From assembly GCA_028819215.1 (NCBI GenBank), contig JAPPMG010000100.1, forward strand, positions 62,001 to 126,000: 64,000 nucleotides of DNA, read 5' to 3'. Under the pieces are notes generated by a model. It searched no databases and was not told where the DNA came from. It was given only the letters and a program-made list of their open reading frames with translations. This document shows, in pieces, positions 8,831 to 17,708 of the stretch. Numbering within the stretch: position 1 is the stretch's first letter; each line of letters starts with the position of its first letter. A program made the translations under genes and the position numbers. The stretch is from Bryobacterales bacterium. GTDB lineage: Bacteria; Acidobacteriota; Terriglobia; Bryobacterales; UBA6623.

Positions 8831-10147
8831 CTATGAAGCGAGCCACTCCTTGATCAGGCGGAGCGCCCGCAGGACCGGCCCGCAATGATCGTCCAAGAAC
8901 CGCACCGAGAGGGTCTGGTCGAGGGGGACGGATTCCGCTGCGACGAGCGCCGATGCTCCGTCGAAATCCACGTAGGCGAGCCTTGCTGTCATCTCCTCCT
9001 CCGAGCGGCCGAAAGCGCTGCCTGGGAGCATCGCGACGCCCGCTTCCTCCAGAAGTCGCCGGCAGAGTTGGGATGACGTCGTAATGCCGCGGGCGCTGAG
9101 GGTGTTGCGGTGAGGCTCGAAATTCGGAAAGAGGTAAAACGCTCCCTCGGGATCATCGACAGCCACCCCGGCATCCCGCAGACGCACCGCGCACTCCAAG
9201 CCCAAGGCGGCGAGAATGCGCCGGGCTTGGACGAGATAGCGCTCGATCGATGGATGTGGCATGAACGCGGTGACCGCGGCGTGCTGTATCGGAGAACTGG
9301 TGGAAGTGAACGTCTCGCTCGCGACACTCGCCATTGCCTCCAAGAGTTGGCGCTGGCCGGGTGGGAAGGTCATGGTCCCAAGACGCCAGCCACCCGCCCC
9401 GCACCACTTGCTCAGCCCGCTCGACACGATTGTTCCGGTCGGGTAGTAGCGTGCGATGGACACGTGGCGGCCTTGGTGATGAAGCTCCGCGTAGATTTCG
9501 TCCGAACATACGATCACTGCATATTTCTTGGCGACCTCAGCGAGTTCGCCAAGTTGGTCTGGATGGTACGTGTTGCCGCAAGGATTCGACGGGTAGTTGA
9601 GAATTGCCAGCCTCGGTCGATCCGGGTCGTCGCGGCAGAGTGCATCGAGCTCGCGCGCTGTGAGGTGCCACTGGTTGGCAGCGTCTGTTCTGAGCCAGCG
9701 CACGTGGCGCCCGAGGATATGAGCCTGGGGCGCGTAGGACACCCAGCTAGGGGTGGGAATTACGAGGTCGCCGTAATAGCAGAGCTGCAGCAGGAACATC
9801 AGTTCCTTCGAGCCGGGGCCGATGATCACATCGTCGGCAGTGCACTCGAAGTGCTGTCTGCGTCTTCGGTGATAGTCGGCCACGGCTTGCCGGAGGTCCG
9901 GCAGTCCTCGCACCGCTAGGTAGTTCCGCTGGTGGGCGTTGGCGCGAAGCGCCTCTACGACGGTCTCCGGTACCGGGAAGGGAGACTGTCCCAGACCTAG
10001 GCGGTATATTGTGCGTCCGGCTGCCCGGAGGAGATTGGACTCCTCGTTGATCGCGAGCGTAGCGGACGCGCCAATACCGCGCACGTTGAGATTGAGCGAA
10101 GTGGACACAGAAGGTACTGATTCAGCATAGAGGGAGGGCGAGCGCAC
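8831..10147 (-). CDS. Class I/II pyridoxal-phosphate aminotransferase
   Basis: ILNYPSNPCGNTY, VCSDEIYAELHH, SSGLSKWCGAGGWRLG (PLP lysine region). Confidence 0.9.
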   Translation of the reverse strand: MRSPSLYAESVPSVSTSLNLNVRGIGASATLAINEESNLLRAAGRTIYRLGLGQSPFPVPETVVEALRANAHQRNYLAVRGLPDLRQAVADYHRRRRQHFECTADDVIIGPGSKELMFLLQLCYYGDLVIPTPSWVSYAPQAHILGRHVRWLRTDAANQWHLTARELDALCRDDPDRPRLAILNYPSNPCGNTYHPDQLGELAEVAKKYAVIVCSDEIYAELHHQGRHVSIARYYPTGTIVSSGLSKWCGAGGWRLGTMTFPPGQRQLLEAMASVASETFTSTSSPIQHAAVTAFMPHPSIERYLVQARRILAALGLECAVRLRDAGVAVDDPEGAFYLFPNFEPHRNTLSARGITTSSQLCRRLLEEAGVAMLPGSAFGRSEEEMTARLAYVDFDGASALVAAESVPLDQTLSVRFLDDHCGPVLRALRLIKEWLAS

Positions 10148-10383
10148 GCCTGTCGGAGCTCAGGCTCCCGCACTTGACTCATTCCTAAATCTCACAGCGG
10201 CCCCGGGGTGCCCGTGGAAGCAGCGTGGCCCGTCGTAGTCGGCAACTCTTACTGACTGGAGAACACGCCCAGTTCGGCGCACGGTATCAATCGGGCACCG
10301 CTGATTGCACGCACACCGCCAGATTCTCGGTTGATGCCGATCTGTGATAAATATAAACTTAAATGCAAATTCACTGAATAGGG

Positions 10384-11295
10384 CTATGGATTCGGGCTTA
10401 GGAGATCCCAGAATTCGCCTTCGGTCAGGATCTCGATCTGCTGGCCGGCCGCAATCCGCCTCTCTGCTTGGAGCTGCTTGCTGCTCTTGGACCGGCCCTT
10501 CATCTGGTTCAAGTTCGCCTCTGTGTGGCCACCCACCACAAGAATCGTGGTTGCCGCCTGCACGTTAGCATGCACTTCGCCGCCGGCTTCCTCCGCCGTC
10601 CTCTTGGCTTCTTTCCGCGAAACTGCGAGCGTGCCCGTGAACACGATGCGTTGGCCAACGAGCTGATCGGCGGCGCTGCTCTTCCTAGCTTTCTCTCTAG
10701 GAACGGTGGAACTCCATTGAGTCCGGGCCTGCGTTCTGACACGTGGACTCGGCAGCTCTTGGACCCACTCGCGAATGGACGTCCCGGAGTCCTTCAGGGC
10801 CTCCAATGTGATCGAAGCTGTTGCCCTTGCGTCCTCAAGGGCGTCGTGATGCTTGAATTCGATCTTGAAGTCGCACGAAAGGTCTGCAAGACCGAACCCC
10901 CTCCGACCATACCGATCCGGCCATGTCTGCCGCACGATGCGAGAACTGTCGACCCACTCCACTTCGAGCCGCGGCAGCCGGTGCTTTTCCGCAGCCTGGG
11001 TCAAGGCATGTCGGTCAAACCATGCGTGGCTGTGGTAGACCAAGGGCCGATCCTTCGTGAGTTCCCGCAGGGCGTCCCAAATATCCGGCAGTTCAGGACT
11101 TTCGCGGACATGGTCGGCAGTGATGTGATGGATGGCAATGTTCCGACTCGAGAAGTCGACTTTGGGATTCACGAGACTCTGCCAGGCTTCGGCAAACTGC
11201 CCCGAGCGAACAACAACCAGCCCGATCTGGCAGATGCTCGACCACGAGCTGTTGGCCGTCTCGACATCGATGCAGTTGAAATCGTTTTCCATCAT
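10384..11295 (-). CDS. DEDDh 3'-5' exonuclease (Pol III epsilon-like) fused to a C-terminal BRCT domain
   Basis: FNCIDVETANSSWSSICQIG, HHDALEDARATA (HxxxxxD), then BRCT-like LVGQRIVFTGTLAVSRKEAKRTAEEAGGEVHANVQAATTILVVG. Start chosen at MMENDFN. Confidence 0.82.
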   Translation of the reverse strand: MMENDFNCIDVETANSSWSSICQIGLVVVRSGQFAEAWQSLVNPKVDFSSRNIAIHHITADHVRESPELPDIWDALRELTKDRPLVYHSHAWFDRHALTQAAEKHRLPRLEVEWVDSSRIVRQTWPDRYGRRGFGLADLSCDFKIEFKHHDALEDARATASITLEALKDSGTSIREWVQELPSPRVRTQARTQWSSTVPREKARKSSAADQLVGQRIVFTGTLAVSRKEAKRTAEEAGGEVHANVQAATTILVVGGHTEANLNQMKGRSKSSKQLQAERRIAAGQQIEILTEGEFWDLLSPNP

Positions 11296-11353
11296 CAATC
11301 TGGAGCCTGCATATCCGGCAAGCAGAATTGCAGGCAAGTTGCGCGGCCGTGCG

Positions 11354-14227
11354 CTAGCGGTACGAGACCCAGATCGGGCTGCCCCAGGCTAGAGAACCGT
11401 CAGCTTGCTCCGCCCGGATGTAGTAGTAGCTCTCGCCGGGTTGGGCTGAATCGTCGCGGTATTCGAAAGCGACCTCCTTGGCCCCAGACGTGTCGGTGTA
11501 GACGATCTTGTTGTTCTTGATCAAGACCACCCGCTTGATCGGCCCGGTTCCGACAACGTTGGCCTCCACAACAGGCTGTTCCGACATGGCGAAGGCGTCA
11601 CCCATGATGTGATCGCCAATGCGCATGTCCAGAATGATGTTGTCGGTTGCGGCGTAGGTGTGGCGCCGCTTCATTGCGTCGATCAAGTCCTGCCGGGTGA
11701 TGTCTTTGTCGCCCGGGACCAGCACGCAGGCGTACGAGTCATGCGTGCCCACATGATCGGAACTTGCCTGCACGCCGATTTTGATCCCTTTGGCCCATGC
11801 GTTCCAGACGAACCCCTTGGGCAACCACGGCTCGCCGTGGTGGTAGTAGCGCTTGTCGGGCGTTTCAGCCCGCGGAGCGCCGGGGTATTCGTACGAGGCG
11901 TGCAAGCTCTGGTAGATCTCCACGATCGGCTCGACCTCTTCGTCACTCTCGCGCCAATCCGTGCCTTGCTCGGAGCCCGAGGTGTGCGGTGTCGAGATGC
12001 CGCCGTAGCGCCGCAGGTAGGGAAACAGCACTTCGCCGGTGTTGATCGAGCCGTTTCGCTCGCCAGCTTGAATCGGCATCCAGCGGACGCCTCGCTGAGC
12101 GAACACAGTATTGCGATGGCCGTTGGGGTAGGTCACGCTGCGCTCGGTGCCGAACAGCGGCCAGAACCTCCCGTCTACCAGAAAGATGTCCTCGGACTTT
12201 TCGGTCCTCCACCAGTTGTATTCCACGCCCGGGACGCTATTGCCGCCGTACTGGTGGTCGCCCACCATCATGAAGTCGAACTGACCGGCGGTGAAGGCGT
12301 AGCGGTAGAAGTCGATCAGGCCGCCCTCGCCAATGCCGTCGGCCGAGATGTCGGTATGCCGGTGCAGGTCGCCTCGAAGAATCCTGTAGGTGTTGCCACC
12401 GACTTCGTAGCGGTAGGCCCGGATGGCGGCGGTGTCTTGCTCCTCGTTGGCGTGGACCGGCAGGGCGCCCAATTGCGGCTCGCTGAACTCCGACCGATTC
12501 GGTTCGCCCGATCCGCGCCAGGCCGCCTGCGATGGGTCGATTACGCTATGCGAAACGTGGGTGGTCTGAGCTTGCGGCGATCCCCGGTTGACAGAGCGCC
12601 GCGGGGAGCCGAACGGCCGCGCGTCGCGGGACCACGCGAACCATAGTTTGCCAGCGCCATCGGCCGTAGCCGCCGCCCAGACGTCGTTTCTGCCGTTCGT
12701 AGCGTGCAACTTCGTCACCGGCGACCAGCCGTTCTCGTCCAAGCGGGCGAGCAGCATTTCCCAGATGCCGCCGGCACCCCAGTTGTTGTCGACTCGGGTC
12801 GTGGTGCTGGTCAGCGAGCGGGCCATGGCCCAGACATGGCCGTTGCCATCGACGATGAGGCGGGCCTGCTGCATGTAGTCCTTGGAAGCTGGCGGCACCG
12901 CTCCCATGAAACCGGTGGCCTCGGCGACCCGATCCCCTTCGAGCACCGCCACCTTGACGGATCGCACGCGGTAAAGGCCTGCTCCGCCCCCGGGCCGAAA
13001 GCGTTGGCTGCTCCAGTCCTTGCCCCAGTTCGCTTCGCCGTGGTCCCACGCTATCCAGAGCCGGTCCGCAGAATCGCACGCCAGTGATAGGTTGGCGTCA
13101 AATCCGAGCGAGCGCGTCACTTGGCGTTGCGGCTGCCACGCCCCGCCGGCGTCGCGGTGCCTTACGTAGACGTTGAAGTCGCCGGAGTGGTAGCCGTCCC
13201 AACCGGCCCAGATGCCGCCCGTAGAGTCGGCGGCGATGGCGGGAGCCCAGCTGTCGGCGCTCGAGTCAGAGATCGCCTCCTCTGCGGACCACCGGGAACC
13301 GTCCCACTGTGCATGCAGAATCTGAGCGACGCGGTCGCGGAAGCCCTGCCAGACCACGTGCACCTTGCCGAGGCTGTCCGCCGCGGCCTGTAGGTAGAGA
13401 TTCGGTCCCTCGCGCGCAAGGCTGGTGACCGCTGAGAGTGCGCCGCCACTCAGCCTGCGCGAAAAAATGCCCCACGATCCTCCCGGCGAATTGCCCGTCC
13501 AGACAACCACCAGTCCCCCCGAGGCGTCTGCCGCGATCGCCGTGCGGAAGTTGTCGATGTAGCCGGTTGGAGAGACCTGCATCGGTTCGACCCAGCCTGA
13601 GCCGCCCCAGCGAGCGAGCCAGACGGCATCTCGTTCGTATTGGTATGAAATCCAGGAAATCCAGACAGTACCGTCAGCAGCGGTGGCTAGGGCAGGGTAG
13701 TCGTTTTCGGTCTCGCCCGCTGTGATATCTGCGGTTGTCGGAATGCGCTGGGCGGATGCCGTGCCGTCGAGGAACTCCAAGGTTTGGCCAAACGGCAGCT
13801 GGCTTAGCGGGAAGGAGAACGCTCCCTGCTCGGTCGTGACTTCGACTTCAGACGCTTCCGCGGCCTCGACCGTCGCAACGACGCCATTCGGAATCATGGC
13901 GAAGGGCCGCGTGTGGACCGGGTCGTAGCCACGCTGGGTGGTGGAGTCTGCATAGCGCGTGACGCGGTTGGTCAGCTTCCATCCGTTCTGCCCTACGATC
14001 TGATCGCGGCCTTCGAAGTGGACCCCGCTCACGTGCAGCACGCGACCACCGGTGACCGCCACCGATCCGTCCCAGCGTTGCGGCGTGTGCCGGTCAGTGC
14101 CGAACATCAGCCGGATCGAAACCGGCGATTCACTCGGAGACGCGTCGACGAGCTCGGGTGACTGCGCGAGGCCCGGTGCGGTCAGCAGCGCCGCTGCCAG
14201 CGTCGGATACAAGGCTGAGAGCTTCAT
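11354..14227 (-). CDS. Secreted protein: beta-propeller-like repeats followed by a DUF3604/PHP-like C-terminal domain
   Basis: ATG at 14227 with signal peptide (MKLSALYPTLAAALLTAPGLAQ); repeated DG--W--W segments; C-terminal LRGDLHRHTDISADGIGEGG, MVGDHQYGG, TPHTSGSEQGTDWR, ASSDHVGTHDSYACVLV. Confidence 0.8.
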   Translation of the reverse strand: MKLSALYPTLAAALLTAPGLAQSPELVDASPSESPVSIRLMFGTDRHTPQRWDGSVAVTGGRVLHVSGVHFEGRDQIVGQNGWKLTNRVTRYADSTTQRGYDPVHTRPFAMIPNGVVATVEAAEASEVEVTTEQGAFSFPLSQLPFGQTLEFLDGTASAQRIPTTADITAGETENDYPALATAADGTVWISWISYQYERDAVWLARWGGSGWVEPMQVSPTGYIDNFRTAIAADASGGLVVVWTGNSPGGSWGIFSRRLSGGALSAVTSLAREGPNLYLQAAADSLGKVHVVWQGFRDRVAQILHAQWDGSRWSAEEAISDSSADSWAPAIAADSTGGIWAGWDGYHSGDFNVYVRHRDAGGAWQPQRQVTRSLGFDANLSLACDSADRLWIAWDHGEANWGKDWSSQRFRPGGGAGLYRVRSVKVAVLEGDRVAEATGFMGAVPPASKDYMQQARLIVDGNGHVWAMARSLTSTTTRVDNNWGAGGIWEMLLARLDENGWSPVTKLHATNGRNDVWAAATADGAGKLWFAWSRDARPFGSPRRSVNRGSPQAQTTHVSHSVIDPSQAAWRGSGEPNRSEFSEPQLGALPVHANEEQDTAAIRAYRYEVGGNTYRILRGDLHRHTDISADGIGEGGLIDFYRYAFTAGQFDFMMVGDHQYGGNSVPGVEYNWWRTEKSEDIFLVDGRFWPLFGTERSVTYPNGHRNTVFAQRGVRWMPIQAGERNGSINTGEVLFPYLRRYGGISTPHTSGSEQGTDWRESDEEVEPIVEIYQSLHASYEYPGAPRAETPDKRYYHHGEPWLPKGFVWNAWAKGIKIGVQASSDHVGTHDSYACVLVPGDKDITRQDLIDAMKRRHTYAATDNIILDMRIGDHIMGDAFAMSEQPVVEANVVGTGPIKRVVLIKNNKIVYTDTSGAKEVAFEYRDDSAQPGESYYYIRAEQADGSLAWGSPIWVSYR

Positions 14228-14240
14228 GGGGTTGGGATCG

Positions 14241-15638
14241 CTAGCGCTCCGTCGCCTTGAGCCATTCCTCGTGCATGCGGTGGAGGCGCTTGACCAAGTC
14301 CGGCCGATCGGCCGCATGGTTGATCGATTCCGGAGGCCCGTCAGCAAGGTTGGCGAGATAGAGTTCGCCCATATCCTTGCGCGGTGCATGGCGGGACTTG
14401 AGGCCCGTGGTGTCCCGCCCGTTACCGATCAGCTTCCAGCTTCCTTCACGGATGGCCCACTGGTCTTGCCACATCCAGTGAAACACTTCGTGCTGCGTGG
14501 GAGCATCAGCTGACTTGAGCACCGGCCAGAGGCTCTTGCCGTCCAACTCGTAGTCGGGCGGGTCGATACCGCACAGTTCCAAGATCGTGGGGAAGAAGTC
14601 CATGTTGGAGATCGCTTGGTCGCGGACTTCGCCTTGTGGGATGCGCCCGGGCAGGCTGATCACCGAAGGCACGCGAATGCCACCCTCGAACATGCTGGCC
14701 TTGGCTCCGCGCCAATCCCCCGTGTTGCCGCCGCCGCCATTAGCGCCGTAGTTGACGCCCCAGTTGTTGAACTGCTCGGTCGAGTGGCCGTTGTCGCTCA
14801 TGAAGATCACGAGCGTGCTGTCGCGCAAGCCCCATGTTTCCAGCGTATTCAGCACTTGCCCGATGCGGTCATCGGTGGTCGTGATCATCGACGCGTACGA
14901 CCGTCGCGGCATGGCCATGCTGTCGTACATCTTGTCGAACTTCGGATCCGACTGCTCGGGATAGTGCGGCACGTTGAAGGCGCAGTAAAGGAAGAAGGGC
15001 CGGTCCTTGTTTTCGACGATGAATCGCGTGGCTTCTCGCACCACTAGATCCGGGAAGTAGCGTCCGGTCTCGTCGATCTCCTTTCCATTGCGATAGAGGT
15101 CGTGAAATGGCGGTCGCCGGGGGTTCGAGTGCAGGAACTTGTGCTCATAGTTGTCGATGAATCCGCCCAGGTGGCCGTAGGCCTCGTCGAATCCTTGGTC
15201 CAACGGCTGATGGCCGGGCTTGGCGCCCAGATGCCATTTGCCCGATAGCCCCGTGCGGTATCCGTGGTCGCGCAAGATCTCCGCCAGCGTGATCTCGCTG
15301 GTGTACATGTTGCGGCCGTTCTCGTCGGCCGGGTTGTTCGACAGCCAGTTCGTCACGCCACCCCGCTGGGGCACTCTCCCGGTCAGCAGTTGCGACCGGG
15401 ACGGGCAGCAAACCGTGTGGGCGTAGGCCTGGGTGAACCGTACGCCGCGCCGCGCGAGGGCATCGATGTTCGGAGTGTGGATGTCGTCCGAGCCGAAGCA
15501 CCCTGCGTCCAGAGTGCCCTGATCGTCCGTGTAGATGATGACCACATTCGGCTTGGATGCTTGCGCGTGAACCGAGCGGCCGGCACACACTGCTCCGCCG
15601 ACGGTGCCCAGGAAGGATCGTCTCGTCAGGTCAGCCAT
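14241..15638 (-). CDS. Secreted sulfatase
   Basis: KPNVVIIYTDDQGTLDAGCFGSDD, CCPSRSQLLTGR, GKWHLG, FMSDNGHS. Confidence 0.94.
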   Translation of the reverse strand: MADLTRRSFLGTVGGAVCAGRSVHAQASKPNVVIIYTDDQGTLDAGCFGSDDIHTPNIDALARRGVRFTQAYAHTVCCPSRSQLLTGRVPQRGGVTNWLSNNPADENGRNMYTSEITLAEILRDHGYRTGLSGKWHLGAKPGHQPLDQGFDEAYGHLGGFIDNYEHKFLHSNPRRPPFHDLYRNGKEIDETGRYFPDLVVREATRFIVENKDRPFFLYCAFNVPHYPEQSDPKFDKMYDSMAMPRRSYASMITTTDDRIGQVLNTLETWGLRDSTLVIFMSDNGHSTEQFNNWGVNYGANGGGGNTGDWRGAKASMFEGGIRVPSVISLPGRIPQGEVRDQAISNMDFFPTILELCGIDPPDYELDGKSLWPVLKSADAPTQHEVFHWMWQDQWAIREGSWKLIGNGRDTTGLKSRHAPRKDMGELYLANLADGPPESINHAADRPDLVKRLHRMHEEWLKATER

Positions 15639-15840
15639 CGCCCTATGCTACCCGACCGGCAGCAGCGGTCGGCAGCTCGGAATATTGCCCGCTGGCGCTC
15701 GATCAAGTCCAGTTCCGCCGACAATCCGACTTTCGCTTTGTTCCACACCCATCGGTGGATTGAAAGCGGCCGGCTAGCATGGCAACAGGCCCCACTTCAT
15801 GTATCGGGCGCGGAGTATCAGGCCGCTTCCGGGATCCGCG

Positions 15841-17610
15841 TCACGGAGCGCTGGCCGGAAGTGCCTGCCTTGGCTCAGTGATAGTCACGATCTGGTTGGC
15901 TGCAAAGGTTCCGGCGCTCCTGCTAAGGCCGGAGGGCCACAAGACGTTGATCTCCACCGAGCTCAGGTCCCCTAGGCCGAAGCTCAGGCGAAGATCGCTT
16001 TGCGACAAGTACCCGCCGCCGCTACGAACATCCGAAGTGCGTTGGAAGCTGCCTGCCCGGACTGTCACTCGCGCTCCGATAGCATCCCCGCCTGCCTCAG
16101 AGACCGCTCGCACTACCAGCCAGTTCGAAGAACGCTCGCTGCGGTCCTGCAGCAGGGAAGGGGACTGGCCGACATTGACAACCACGATCTCCATGTCCCC
16201 GTCGTTATCTAGGTCTCCGGTAGCCGCTCCCCGTGATGGGTGCGCCGCGCTGAAGGCGCTCCCCGCCTGAGTCGAGATCGGATGAAACTTGCCGTCGCCT
16301 CGATTCCAAAACAGAAGGCGCGGCTGGGCGAAAGTCTCACCGATTCCCGCCCCGTCCACGCTCGGCGCAACATGCCCATTGGCGACGAAGATGTCTGGCC
16401 AGCCATCGAGGTCGAAGTCAAGGAATTCTGTTCCCCAGCCGACAAATGCTGTCGCCGTAGCGAGGCCCGCCATCACCGTCGCATCACGGAACAGGCCGCC
16501 GGACGTATTCCGATAGAGCGTATTGGTATCAGCAGCGAAGTTGGTGACAAAAAGATCGCTTCGTCCATCGCCGTCGTAGTCCCCGGCAGCCACGCCCATT
16601 CCGGCCTGCTCGTGGCCGTCCTCGTCGTAGGCGGCGCCCGAAACGAGGCCGATCTCCTCGAACGTGCCGTCACCCACATTGCGGAACAACAAGTTTGCGG
16701 TAGAGTCGCAGGCCACAAACACGTCAGGCCAGCCATCGCCGTCGAAGTCTGAACTGAGCACGCCCAGCCCGTGATAGCGCTTCGCTGTCGCCACGCCGGA
16801 GCTTGCCGAGACGTCTTCGAAGTGGCCCGACCCATCATTGGAGAACAAGGACATGGACTCGGCGGCCAGTCCTCGCGGTCCGCACGGAATCGGCGCTCCC
16901 TTCCACGCACATTGGGGGGCTTCACCCGGCAGCGGGGTCGTGGATTGGTCGAATTCGACGTAGTGTGCCACGAAGAGGTCCAAATCCCCGTCGCGATCGA
17001 AGTCGAGAAAACTGCAGCCGGTACTCCAGCGATCCGGCTCGCCCGCAATGCCGCGCTGCTCGGCTTCGTCGCTGAAACCGCTGCCGCCGAGGTTGCGCAG
17101 CAGGGAGTCCGCGCCCCAGTTGGTGACGAAAAGATCCACGTAGCCGTCTCGGTCGATATCTCCTGCACAAACCCCCTGCCCCCAACCCGCGCTCCGCAAT
17201 CCCGCATCGGAACTGACGTCATCGAAGCGCAAGCCGCCTCGGTTGCGGTACAGCCGGTGCGCTCTCTCCGCCGCAGGCCTGTCTGAGTTCAGCGAGCCGA
17301 CAAAGAACACGTCCAACAGGCCGTCGTTGTCGTAGTCGATCAGAGCTACCCCGCCTCCCGTGGTCTCGGTCAGGTAGGTCATCTCGTCCGATCCAGTTGG
17401 ATCCCGGCCCAGTGCCAAACCCGCCCGCTCTGCTATGTCGACAAAGTCGGCTCGTGGCGGCACCAAGCCATCCGGCAAGGGCAGCGGCGGCATCGCTTGC
17501 CGTTCGGCCGATGCCATGCTCTGGGTGGTGCCGTGTTCGGGTGCTAAGGCTAGGCCAACCGCCGCTGCAAGCAAGCACGCTCCAAATTGTGGTTTGGGCA
17601 TTGACGCCAT
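15841..17610 (-). CDS. ASPIC/UnbV-domain protein with FG-GAP/VCBS repeats (CRTAC1-like)
   Basis: Repeated DYDNDGLLDVFF, DIDRDGYVDLFVTN, DFDLDGWPDIFVANG; C-terminal SGGGYLSQSDLRLSFGLG. Confidence 0.9.
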   Translation of the reverse strand: MASMPKPQFGACLLAAAVGLALAPEHGTTQSMASAERQAMPPLPLPDGLVPPRADFVDIAERAGLALGRDPTGSDEMTYLTETTGGGVALIDYDNDGLLDVFFVGSLNSDRPAAERAHRLYRNRGGLRFDDVSSDAGLRSAGWGQGVCAGDIDRDGYVDLFVTNWGADSLLRNLGGSGFSDEAEQRGIAGEPDRWSTGCSFLDFDRDGDLDLFVAHYVEFDQSTTPLPGEAPQCAWKGAPIPCGPRGLAAESMSLFSNDGSGHFEDVSASSGVATAKRYHGLGVLSSDFDGDGWPDVFVACDSTANLLFRNVGDGTFEEIGLVSGAAYDEDGHEQAGMGVAAGDYDGDGRSDLFVTNFAADTNTLYRNTSGGLFRDATVMAGLATATAFVGWGTEFLDFDLDGWPDIFVANGHVAPSVDGAGIGETFAQPRLLFWNRGDGKFHPISTQAGSAFSAAHPSRGAATGDLDNDGDMEIVVVNVGQSPSLLQDRSERSSNWLVVRAVSEAGGDAIGARVTVRAGSFQRTSDVRSGGGYLSQSDLRLSFGLGDLSSVEINVLWPSGLSRSAGTFAANQIVTITEPRQALPASAP

Positions 17611-17651
17611 CTGCGATGCCGTATATGCTTAACGGCGTGTGGATTGGGGTT

Positions 17652-17679
17652 GCGGGGCTCTTAGGCAAGCCCCGCTTTT
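17652..17679 (+). promoter_or_regulatory. Terminator/attenuator-like hairpin in the leader of the TonB receptor gene
   Basis: gcggggct-(8 nt)-agccccgc perfect 8-bp stem followed by TTTTA, 30 nt before the ATG at 17709. Confidence 0.6.
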
Positions 17680-17708
17680 ATCTTGGCAGCAAAACCAAAG
17701 GAGAAATC

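Noticed and set aside
11609-12646. 345-aa plus-strand ORF
   Set aside because: Antisense shadow of the DUF3604 protein gene; codon usage supports the minus-strand gene.
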